From Canna indica (lineage: Eukaryota > Streptophyta > Magnoliopsida > Zingiberales > Cannaceae): DNA of 64,000 nt. Under the pieces are notes generated by a model. It worked only from the letters and a program-made list of their open reading frames with translations. It was not told where the DNA came from and made no database searches. The stretch spans positions 35,268,001 to 35,332,000 of the forward strand of contig CP136896.1 in NCBI GenBank assembly GCA_034359265.1, in the 5' to 3' direction. Positions within the stretch are counted from its first letter, which is position 1; the number at the start of each line of letters is the position of its first letter. The translations under genes and the position numbers were made by a program. Positions 12,586-24,687 of the stretch are shown here, in pieces.

Positions 12586-15500
12586 CTCCCATCACAGTGA
12601 ATGTTCTGGAGTCGCTCGGGACTCTGATTACAGGGCGTTTCGAGCCGATACCCCGAAGTTCAATCAGTCTGCTTCGTTCAAGATTCGATTCGAAAAATAG
12701 TGCAATTCTGTGCATTAGTCTGTCAAGAATAACTCGATTAACAACTTCTCCCATCGCAGTGAATGTTCTGGAGTCGCTCGGTACTCAGATTTCTGGGCGT
12801 TTCGAGCCGATACCCCGAAGTTCAATCAGTCGGCCTCGTTCAAAATCAATTCGAAAAATCGTGCAATTCTTTGCATTAGTCTGTCAAAAATAACTCGATT
12901 AACAACTTCTCCCATCACAGTGAATGTTCTGGAGTCGCTCGGGACTCAGATTACAGGGCGTTTCCAGCCGATACCCCGAAGTTCAATCAGTCGGCATCGT
13001 TCAAGATCTATTCGAAAAATCATGCAATTCTTTGCATTAGTCTGTCAAAAATAACTCGATTAACAACTTCTCCCATCATAGTTAATGTTCTGGAGTCGCT
13101 CGGGACTCAGATTATAGGGCGTTTCGAGCCGATACCCCGAATTTCAATCAGTCGGCTTCGTTCAAGATTCTATTCGAAAAATCGTGCAATTCTGTGCATT
13201 AGTCTGTCAAAAATAACTCGATTAACAACTTCTACCATCGCAGTGAATGTTCTGGAGTCGCTCGGTACTCAGATTACTGGGCGTTTCGAGCTGATACCCC
13301 GAAGTTCAATCAGTCGGCATCGTTCAAGATCTATTCGAAAAATCATGCAATTCTTTGCATTAGTCTGTCAAAAATAACTCGATTAACAACTTCTCCCATC
13401 ACAGTGAATGTTCTGGAGTCGCTCGGGACTCAGATTACAGGGCATTTCGAGCCGATACCCCGAAGTTCAATCAGTCTGCTTCGTTCAAGATTCTATTCGA
13501 AAAATAGTGCAATTCTGTGCATTAGTCTGTCGAGAATAACTCGATTAACAACTTCTCCCATCGCAGTGAATGTTCTGGAGTCGCTCGGTACTCAGATTAC
13601 TGGGCGTTTCGAGCCGATACCCCAAAGTTCAATCAGTCGGCCTCGTTCAAAATCAATTCGAAAAATCGTGCAATTCTTTGCATTAGTCTGTCAAAAATAA
13701 CTCGATTAACAACTTCTCCCATCGCAGTGAATATTCTGGAGTCGCTCGGTACTCAGATTACTGGGCGTTTCAAGCCGATACCTCGAAGTTCAATCAGTCG
13801 GCCTCGTTCAAAATCAATTCGAAAAATCGTGCAATTCTTTGGATTAGTCTGTCAAAAATAACTCGATTAACAACTTCTCCCATCACAGTGAATGTTCTAG
13901 AGTCGCTCGGGACTCAGATTACAGGGCGTTTCGAGCCGATACCCCGAAGTTCAATCAGTCGGCATCGTTCAAGATCTATTCGAAAAATCATGCAATTCTT
14001 TGCATTAGTCTGTCAAAAATAACTCAATTAACAACTTCTCCCATCATAGTTAATGTTCTGGAGTCGCTCGGGACTCAGATTATAGGGCATTTCGAGCCGA
14101 TACCCCGAATTTCAATCAGTCGGCTTCGTTCAAGATTCTATTCGAAAAATCGTGCAATTCTGTGCATTAGTCTGTCAAAAATAACTCGATTAACAACTTC
14201 TCCCATCGCAGTGAATGTTCTGGAGTCGCTCGGTACTCAGATTACTGGGCGTTTCGAGCTGATACCCCGAAGTTCAATCAGTCGGCATCGTTCAAGATCT
14301 ATTCGAAAAATCATGCAATTCTTTGCATTAGTCTGTCAAAAATAACTCGATTAACAACTTCTCCCATTACAGTGAATGTTCTGGAGTCGCTCGGGACTCA
14401 GATTACAGGGCGTTTCGAGCCGATACCCCGAAGTTCAATCAGTCTGCTTCGTTCAAGATTCTATTCGAAAAATAGTGCAATTCTGTGCATTAGTCTGTCG
14501 AGAATAACTCGATTAACAACTTCTCCCATCGCAGTGAATGTTCTGGAGTCGCTCGGTACTCAGATTACTGGGCGTTTCGAGCCGATACCCCAAAGTTCAA
14601 TCAGTCGGCCTCGGTCAAAATCAATTCGAAAAATCGTGCAATTCTTTGCATTAGTCTGTCAAAAATAACTCGATTAACAACTTCTCCCATCGCAGTGAAT
14701 GTTCTGGAGTCGCTCGGTACTCAGATTACTGGGCGTTTCGAGCCGATACCTCGAAGTTCAATCAGACGGCCTCGTTCAAAATCAATTCGAAAAATCGTGC
14801 AATTCTTTGGATTAGTCTGTCAAAAATAACTCGATTAACAACTTCTCCCATCACAGTGAATGTTCTAGAGTCACTCGGGACTCAGATTACAGGGCGTTTG
14901 GAGCCGATACCCCGAAGTTCAATCAGTCGGCATTGTTCAAGATCTATTCGAAAAATCATGCAATTCTTTGCATTAGTCTGTCAAAAATAACTCAATTAAC
15001 AACTTCTCCCATCATAGTTAATGTTCTGGAGTCGCTCGGGACTCAGATTACAGGGCGTTTCGAGCCGATACCCCGAATTTCAATCAGTCGGCTTCGTTCA
15101 AGATTCTATTCGAAAAATCGTGCAATTCTGTGCATTAGTCTGTCAAAAATAACTCGATTAACAACTTCTCCCATCGCAGTGAATGTTCTGGAGTCGCTTG
15201 GTACTCAGATTACTGGGTGTTTCGAGCCGATACCCCAAAGTTCAATCAGTCGGCCTCGTTCAAAATCAATTCAAAAAATCGTGCAATTCTTTGCATTAGT
15301 CTGTCAAAAATAACTCGATTAACAACTTCTCCCATCACAGTGAATGTTCTGGAGTCGCTCAGGACTCAGATTACAGGGCGTTTCGAGCCGATACCCCGAA
15401 GTTCAATCAGTCGGCATCGTTCAAGATCTATTCGAAAAATCATGCAATTCTTTGCATTAGTCTATCAAAAATAACTCGATTAACAACTTCTCCCATCACA

Positions 15501-18500
15501 GTGAATGTTCTGGAGTCGCTCGGGACTCTGATTACAGGGCGTTTCGAGCCGATACCCCGAAGTTCAATCAGTCTGCTTCGTTCAAGATTCGATTCGAAAA
15601 ATAGTGCAATTCTGTGCATTAGTCTGTCAAGAATAACTCGATTAACAACTTCTCCCATCGCAGTGAATGTTCTGGAGTCGCTCGGTACTCAGATTACTGG
15701 GCGTTTCGAGCCGATACCCCGAAGTTCAATCAGTCGGCCTCGTTCAAAATCAATTCGAAAAATCGTGCAATTCTTTGCATTATTCTGTCAAAAATAACTC
15801 GATTAACAACTTCTCCCATCGCAGTGAATGTTCTGGAGTCGCTCGGTACTCAGATTACTGGGCGTTTCGAGCTGATACCCCGAAGTTCAATCAGTCGGCA
15901 TCGTTCAAGATCTATTCGAAAAATCATGCAATTCTTTGCATTAGTCTGTCAAAAATAACTCGATTAACAACTTCTCCCATCACAGTGAATGTTCTGGAGT
16001 CGCTCGGGACTCAGATTACAGGGCGTTTCGAGCCGATACCCCGAAGTTCAATCAGTCTGCTTCGTTCAAGATTCTATTCGAAAAATAGTGCAATTCTGTG
16101 CATTAGTCTGTCGAGAATAACTCGATTAACAACTTCTCCCATCGCAGTGAATGTTCTGGAGTCGCTCGGTACTCAGATTACTGGGCGTTTCGAGCCGATA
16201 CCCCAAAGTTCAATCAGTCGGCCTCGTTCAAAATCAATTCGAAAAATCGTGCAATTCTTTGCATTAGTCTGTCAAAAATAACTCGATTAACAACTTCTCC
16301 CATCGCAGTGAATGTTCTGGAGTCGCTCGGTACTCAGATTACTGGGCGTTTCGAGCCGATACCTCGAAGTTCAATCAGTCGGCCTCGTTCAAAATCAATT
16401 CGAAAAATCGTGCAATTCTTTGGATTAGTCTGTCAAAAATAACTCGATTAACAACTTCTCCCATCACAGTGAATGTTCTAGAGTCGCTCGGGACTCAGAT
16501 TACAGGGCGTTTGGAGCCGATACCCCGAAGTTCAATCAGTCGGCATTGTTCAAGATCTATTCGAAAAATCATGCAATTCTTTGCATTAGTCTGTCAAAAA
16601 TAACTCAATTAACAACTTCTCCCATCATAGTTAATGTTCTGGAGTCGCTCGGGACTCAGATTACAGGGCGTTTCGAGCCGATACCCCGAATTTCAATCAG
16701 TCGGCTTCGTTCAAGATTCTATTCGAAAAATCGTGCAATTCTGTGCATTAGTCTGTCAAAAATAACTCGATTAACAACTTCTCCCATCGCAGTGAATGTT
16801 CTGGAGTCGCTCGGTACTCAGATTACTGGGTGTTTCGAGCCGATACCCCAAAGTTCAATCAGTCGGCCTCGTTCAAAATCAATTCGAAAAATCGTGCAAT
16901 TCTTTGCATTAGTCTGTCAAAAATAACTCGATTAACAACTTCTCCCATCACAGTGAATGTTCTGGAGTCGCTCGGGACTCAGATTACAGGGCGTTTCGAG
17001 CCGATACCCCGAAGTTCAATCAGTCGGCATCGTTCAAGATCTATTCGAAAAATCATGCAATTCTTTGCATTAGTCTATCAAAAATAACTCGATTAACAAC
17101 TTCTCCCATCACAGTGAATGTTCTGGAGTCGCTCGGGACTCTGATTACAGGGCGTTTCGAGCCGATACCCCGAAGTTCAATCAGTCTGCTTCGTTCAAGA
17201 TTCGATTCGAAAAATAGTGCAATTCTGTGCATTAGTCTGTCAAGAATAACTCGATTAACAACTTCTCCCATCGCAGTGAATGTTCTGGAGTCGCTCGGTA
17301 CTCAGATTTCTGGGCGTTTCGAGCCGATACCCCGAAGTTCAATCAGTCGGCCTCGTTCAAAATCAATTCGAAAAATCGTGCAATTCTTTGCATTAGTCTG
17401 TCAAAAATAACTCGATTAACAACTTCTCCCATCACAGTGAATGTTCTGGAGTCGCTCGGGACTCAGATTACAGGGCGTTTCCAGCCGATACCCCGCAGTT
17501 CAATCAGTCGGCATCGTTCAAGATCTATTCGAAAAATCATGCAATTCTTTGCATTAGTCTGTCAAAAATAACTCGATTAACAACTTCTCCCATCATAGTT
17601 AATGTTCTGGAGTCGCTCGGGACTCAGATTACAGGGCGTTTCGAGCCGATACCCCGAATTTCAATCAGTCGGCTTCGTTCAAGATTCTATTCGAAAAATC
17701 GTGCAATTCTGTGCATTAGTCTGTCAAAAATAACTCGATTAACAACTTCTACCATCGCAGTGAATGTTCTGGAGTCGCTCGGTACTCAGATTACTGGGCG
17801 TTTCGAGCTGATACCCCGAAGTTCAATCAGTCGGCATCGTTCAAGATCTATTCGAAAAATCATGCAATTCTTTGCATTAGTCTGTCAAAAATAACTCGAT
17901 TAACAACTTCTCCCATCACAGTGAATGTTCTGGAGTCGCTCGGGACTCAGATTACAGGGCATTTCGAGCCGATACCCCGAAGTTCAATCAGTCTGCTTCG
18001 TTCAAGATTCTATTCGAAAAATAGTGCAATTCTGTGCATTAGTCTGTCGAGAATAACTCGATTAACAACTTCTCCCATCGCAGTGAATGTTCTGGAGTCG
18101 CTCGGTACTCAGATTACTGGGCGTTTCGAGCCGATACCCCAAAGTTCAATCAGTCGGCCTCGTTCAAAATCAATTCGAAAAATCGTGCAATTCTTTGCAT
18201 TAGTCTGTCAAAAATAACTCGATTAACAACTTCTCCCATCGCAGTGAATATTCTGGAGTCGCTCGGTACTCAGATTACTGGGCGTTTCAAGCCGATACCT
18301 CGAAGTTCAATCAGTCGGCCTCGTTCAAAATCAATTCGAAAAATCGTGCAATTCTTTGGATTAGTCTGTCAAAAATAACTCGATTAACAACTTCTCCCAT
18401 CACAGTGAATGTTCTAGAGTCGCTCGGGACTCAGATTACAGGGCGTTTCGAGCCGATACCCCGAAGTTCAATCAGTCGGCATCGTTCAAGATCTATTCGA

Positions 18501-20006
18501 AAAATCATGCAATTCTTTGCATTAGTCTGTCAAAAATAACTCAATTAACAACTTCTCCCATCATAGTTAATGTTCTGGAGTCGCTCGGGACTCAGATTAT
18601 AGGGCATTTCGAGCCGATACCCCGAATTTCAATCAGTCGGCTTCGTTCAAGATTCTATTCGAAAAATCGTGCAATTCTGTGCATTAGTCTGTCAAAAATA
18701 ACTCGATTAACAACTTCTCCCATCGCAGTGAATGTTCTGGAGTCGCTCGGTACTCAGATTACTGGGCGTTTCGAGCTGATACCCCGAAGTTCAATCAGTC
18801 GGCATCGTTCAAGATCTATTCGAAAAATCATGCAATTCTTTGCATTAGTCTGTCAAAAATAACTCGATTAACAACTTCTCCCATTACAGTGAATGTTCTG
18901 GAGTCGCTCGGGACTCAGATTACAGGGCGTTTCGAGCCGATACCCCGAAGTTCAATCAGTCTGCTTCGTTCAAGATTCTATTCGAAAAATAGTGCAATTC
19001 TGTGCATTAGTCTGTCGAGAATAACTCGATTAACAACTTCTCCCATCGCAGTGAATGTTCTGGAGTCGCTCGGTACTCAGATTACTGGGCGTTTCGAGCC
19101 GATACCCCAAAGTTCAATCAGTCGGCCTCGGTCAAAATCAATTCGAAAAATCGTGCAATTCTTTGCATTAGTCTGTCAAAAATAACTCGATTAACAACTT
19201 CTCCCATCGCAGTGAATGTTCTGGAGTCGCTCGGTACTCAGATTACTGGGCGTTTCGAGCCGATACCTCGAAGTTCAATCAGACGGCCTCGTTCAAAATC
19301 AATTCGAAAAATCGTGCAATTCTTTGGATTAGTCTGTCAAAAATAACTCGATTAACAACTTCTCCCATCACAGTGAATGTTCTAGAGTCGCTCGGGACTT
19401 AGATTACAGGGCGTTTGGAGCCGATACCCCGAAGTTCAATCAGTCGGCATTGTTCAAGATCTATTCGAAAAATCATGCAATTCTTTGCATTAGTCTGTCA
19501 AAAATAACTCAATTAACAACTTCTCCCATCATAGTTAATGTTCTGGAGTCGCTCGGGACTCAGATTACAGGGCGTTTCGAGCCGATACCCCGAATTTCAA
19601 TCAGTCGGCTTCGTTCAAGATTCTATTCGAAAAATCGTGCAATTCTGTGCATTAGTCTGTCAAAAATAACTCGATTAACAACTTCTCCCATCGCAGTGAA
19701 TGTTCTGGAGTCGCTCGGTACTCAGATTACTGGGTGTTTCGAGCCGATACCCCAAAGTTCAATCAGTCGGCCTCGTTCAAAATCAATTCGAAAAATCGTG
19801 CAATTCTTTGCATTAGTCTGTCAAAAATAACTCGATTAACAACTTCTCCCATCACAGTGAATGTTCTGGAGTCGCTCGGGACTCAGATTACAGGGCGTTT
19901 CGAACCGATACCCCGAAGTTCAATCAGTCGGCATCGTTCAAGATCTATTCGAAAAATCATGCAATTCTTTGCATTAGTCTATCAAAAATAACTCGATTAA
20001 CAACTT
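12586..20006 (+). repeat. Alternating 18-mer and 10-mer units (28-monomer, 4517 bp period)
   Basis: 12586-15489 reads A B C D G A' E' H C D G A' E' H C D E F (2904 bp). 15490-17102 reads A B G A' E' H C D E F (1613 bp). 17103-20006 repeats the 18-mer order. Rare bases recur 4517 bp apart: gtttccagcc (12960, 17477), cttctaccatcgc (13230, 17747), gggcatttc in A' (13440, 17957), cccattacag (14363, 18880), cctcggtcaaaatc (14609, 19126), and cagacggcc (14763, 19280). Confidence 0.87.
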
Positions 20007-21136
20007 CTCCCATCACAGTGAATGTTCTGGAGTCGCTCGGGACTCTGATTACAGGGCGTTTCGAGCCGATACCCCGAAGTTCAATCAGTCTGCTTCGTTC
20101 AAGATTCGATTCGAAAAATAGTGCAATTCTGTGCATTAGTCTGTCAAGAATAACTCGATTAACAACTTCTCCCATCGCAGTGAATGTTCTGGAGTCGCTC
20201 GGTACTCAGATTTCTGGGCATTTCGAGCCGATACCCCGAAGTTCAATCAGTCGGCCTCGTTCAAAATCAATTCGAAAAATCGTGCAATTCTTTGCATTAG
20301 TCTGTCAAAAATAACTCGATTAACAACTTCTCCCATCACAGTGAATGTTCTGGAGTCGCTCGGGACTCAGATTACAGGGTGTTTCGAGCCGATACCCCGA
20401 AGTTCAATCAGTCGGCATTGTTCAAGATCTATTCGAAAAATCATGCAATTCTTTGCATTAGTCTGTCAAAAATAACTCAATTAACAACTTCTCCCATCAT
20501 AGTTAATGTTCTGGAGTCGCTCGGGACTCAGATTACAGGGCGTTTCGAGCCGATACCCCGAATTTCAATCAGTCGGCTTCGTTCAAGATTCTATTCGAAA
20601 AATCGTGCAATTCTGTGCATTAGTCTGTCAAAAATAACTCGATTAACAACTTCTCCCATCGCAGTGAATGTTCTGGAGTCGCTCGGTACTCAGATTACTG
20701 GGTGTTTCGAGCCGATACCCCAAAGTTCAATCAGTCGGCCTCGTTCAAAATCAATTCGAAAAATCGTGCAATTCTTTGCATTAGTCTGTCAAAAATAACT
20801 CGATTAACAACTTCTCCCATCACAGTGAATGTTCTGGAGTCGCTCGGGACTCAGATTACAGGGCGTTCCGAACCGATACCCCGAAGTTCAATCAGTCGGC
20901 ATCGTTCAAGATCTATTCGAAAAATCATGCAATTCTTTGCATTAGTCTGTCAAAAATAACTCGATTAACAACTTCTCCCATCACAGTGAATGTTCTGGAG
21001 TCGCTCGGGACTCAGATTACAGGGCGTTTCGAGCCGATACCCCGAAGTTCAATCAGTCTGCTTCGTTCAAGATTCTATTCGAAAAATAGTGCAATTCTGT
21101 GCATTAGTCTGTCGAGAATAACTCGATTAACAACTT

Positions 21137-21297
21137 CTCCCATCGCAGTGAATGTTCTGGAGTCGCTCGGTACTCAGATTACTGGGCGTTTCGAGCCGAT
21201 ACCCCAAAGTTCAATCAGTCGGCCTCGTTCAAAATCAATTCGAAAAATCGTGCAATTCTTTGGATTAGTCTGTCAAAAATAACTCGATTAACAACTT
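21137..21297 (+). repeat. Chimeric monomer E'/H
   Basis: Carries ccccaaagttc of E' and ctttggattag of H, and is followed directly by C. Elsewhere A' is followed by separate E' and H copies before C. One monomer has therefore been lost by fusion of the adjacent pair. The switch lies somewhere in the identical cggcctcg to cgtgcaattc stretch. Confidence 0.83.
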
Positions 21298-24040
21298 CTC
21301 CCATCACAGTGAATGTTCTAGAGTCGCTCGGGACTCAGATTACAGGGCGTTTCGAGCCGATACCCCGAAGTTCAATCAGTCGGCATCGTTCAAGATCTAT
21401 TCGAAAAATCATGAAATTCTTTGCATTAGTCTGTCAAAAATAACTCAATTAACAACTTCTCCCATCATAGTTAATGTTCTGGAGTCGCTCGGGACTCAGA
21501 TTACAGGGCGTTTCGAGCCGATACCCCGAATTTCAATCAGTCGGCTTCGTTCAAGATTCTATTCGAAAAATTGTGCAATTCTGTGCATTAGTCTGTCAAA
21601 AATAACTCGATTAACAACTTCTCCCATCGCAGTGAATGTTCTGGAGTCGCTCGGTACTCAGATTACTGGGCGTTTCGAGCTGATACCCCGAAGTTCAATC
21701 AGTCGGCATCGTTCAAGATCTATTCGAAAAATCATGCAATTCTTTGCATTAGTCTGTCAAAAATAACTCGATTAACAACTTCTCCCATCACAGTGAATGT
21801 TCTGGAGTCGCTCGGGACTCAGATTACAGGGCGTTTCGAGCCGATACCCCGAAGTTCAATCAGTCTGCTTCGTTCAAGATTCTATTCGAAAAATAGTGCA
21901 ATTCTGTGCATTAGTCTGTCGAGAATAACTCGATTAACAACTTCTCCCATCGCAGTGAATGTTCTGGAGTCGCTCGGTACTCAGATTACTGGGCGTTTCG
22001 AGCCGATACCCCAAAGTTCAATCAGTCGGCCTCGTTCAAAATCAATTCGAAAAATCGTGCAATTCTTTGCATTAGTCTGTCAAAAATAACTCGATTAACA
22101 ACTTCTCCCATCGCAGTGAATGTTCTGGAGTCGCTCGGTACTCAGATTACTGGGCGTTTCGAGCCGATACCTCGAAGTTCAATCAGTCGGCCTCGTTCAA
22201 AATCAATTCGAAAAATCGTGCAATTCTTTGGATTAGTCTGTCAAAAATAACTCGATTAACAACTTCTCCCATCACAGTGAATGTTCTAGAGTCGCTCGGG
22301 ACTCAGATTACAGGGCGTTTCGAGCCGATACCCCGAAGTTCAATCAGTCGGCATTGTTCAAGATCTATTCGAAAAATCATGCAATTCTTTGCATTAGTCT
22401 GTCAAAAATAACTCAATTAACAACTTCTCCCATCATAGTTAATGTTCTGGAGTCGCTCGGGACTCAGATTACAGGGCGTTTCGAGCCGATACCCCGAATT
22501 TCAATCAGTCGGCTTCGTTCAAGATTCTATTCGAAAAATCATGCAATTCTGTGCATTAGTCTGTCAAAAATAACTCGATTAACAACTTCTCCCATCGCAG
22601 TGAATGTTCTGGAATCGCTCGGTACTCAGATTACTGGGTGTTTCGAGCCGATACCCCAAAGTTCAATCAGTCGGCCTCGTTCAAAATCAATTCGAAAAAT
22701 CGTGCAATTCTTTGCATTAGTCTATCAAAAATAACTCGATTAACAACTTCTCCCATCACAGTGAATGTTCTGGAGTCGCTCGGGACTCAGATTACAGGGC
22801 GTTTCGAGCCGATACCCCGAAGTTCAATCAGTCGGCATCGTTCAAGATCTATTCGAAAAATCATGCAATTCTTTGCATTAGTCTATCAAAAATAACTCGA
22901 TTAACAACTTCTCCCATCACAGTGAATGTTCTGGAGTCGCTCGGGACTCTGATTACAGGGCGTTTCGAGCCGATACCCCGAAGTTCAATCAGTCTGCTTC
23001 GTTCAAGATTTGATTCGAAAAATAGTGCAATTCTGTGCATTAGTCTGTCAAGAATAACTCGATTAACAACTTCTCCCATCGCAGTGAATGTTCTGGAGTC
23101 GCTCGGTACTCAGATTTCTGGGCGTTTCGAGCCGATACCCCGAAGTTCAATCAGTCGGCCTCGTTCAAAATCAATTCGAAAAATCGTGCAATTCTTTGCA
23201 TTAGTCTGTCAAAAATAACTCGATTAACAACTTCTCCCATCACAGTGAATGTTCTGGAGTCGCTCGGGACTCAGATTACAGGGCGTTTCGAGCCGATACC
23301 CCGAAGTTCAATCAGTCGGCATCGTTCAAGATCTATTCGAAAAATCATGCAATTCTTTGCATTAGTCTGTCAAAAATAACTCGATTAACAACTTCTCCCA
23401 TCATAGTTAATGTTCTGGAGTCGCTCGGGACTCAGATTACAGGGCGTTTCGAGCCGATACCCCGAATTTCAATCAGTCGGCTTCGTTCAAGATTCTATTC
23501 GAAAAATCGTGCAATTCTGTGCATTAGTCTGTCAAAAATAACTCGATTAACAACTTCTCCCATCGCAGTGAATGTTCTGGAGTCGCTCGGTACTCAGATT
23601 ACTGGGTGTTTCGAGCCGATACCCCAAAGTTCAATCAGTCGGCCTCGTTCAAAATCAATTCGAAAAATCGTGCAATTCTTTGCATTAGTCTGTCAAAAAT
23701 AACTCGATTAACAACTTCTCCCATCACAGTGAATGTTCTGGAGTCGCTCGGGACTCAGATTACAGGGCGTTTCGAGCCGATACCCCGAAGTTCAATCAGT
23801 CGGCATCGTTCAAGATCTATTCGAAAAATCATGCAATTCTTTGCATTAGTCTATCAAAAATAACTCGATTAACAACTTCTCCCATCACATTGAATGTTCT
23901 GGAGTCGCTCGGGACTCTGATTACAGGGCGTTTCGAGCCGATACCCCGAAGTTCAATCAGTCTGCTTCGTTCAAGATTTAATTCGAAAAATAGTGCAATT
24001 CTGTGCATTAGTCTGTCAAGAATAACTCGATTAACAACTT

Positions 24041-24202
24041 CTCCCATCGCAGTGAATGTTCTGGAGTCGCTCGGTACTCAGATTTCTGGGCGTTTCGAGC
24101 AATATACCCCGAAGTTCAATCAGTCGGCCTCGTTCAAAATCAATTCGAAAAATCGTGCAATTCTTTGCATTAGTCTGTCAAAAATAACTCGATTAACAAC
24201 TT
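24041..24202 (+). repeat. B monomer with local insertion (162 bp)
   Basis: Reads gagcaatatacccc where all other copies read gagccgatacccc, a 1-bp length gain with an adjacent substitution. The private change is useful as a landmark, and no second copy was seen in the window. Confidence 0.87.
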
Positions 24203-24363
24203 CTCCCATCACAGTGAATGTTCTGGAGTCGCTCGGGACTCAGATTACAGGGCGTTTCGAGCCGATACCCCGAAGTTCAATCAGTCGGCATCGTTCAAGA
24301 TCTATTCGAAAAATCATGCAATTCTTTGCATTAGTCTGTCAAAAATAACTCGATTAACAACTT

Positions 24364-24687
24364 CTCCCATCATAGTTAATGTTCTGGAGTCGCTCGGGAC
24401 TCAGATTACAGGGCGTTTCGAGCCGATACCCCGAATTTCAATCAGTCGGCTTCGTTCAAGATTCTATTCGAAAAATCGTGCAATTCTGTGCATTAGTCTG
24501 TCAAAAATAACTCGATTAACAACTTCTCCCATCATAGTTAATGTTCTGGAGTCGCTCGGGACTCAGATTACAGGGCGTTTCGAGCCGATACCCCGAATTT
24601 CAATCAGTCGGCTTCGTTCAAGATTCTATTCGAAAAATCATGCAATTCTGTGCATTAGTCTGTCAAAAATAACTCGATTAACAACTT
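24364..24687 (+). repeat. Doubled D monomer (D-D)
   Basis: Two consecutive D monomers, each beginning catcatagttaatg, start at 24364 and 24526. The second carries aatcatgcaattctg and is followed by an E with ggaatcgctcgg. Both changes also occur at 22427-22749. The second D and its E therefore look like a copy of that neighbouring segment joined to a different D. Confidence 0.86.
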
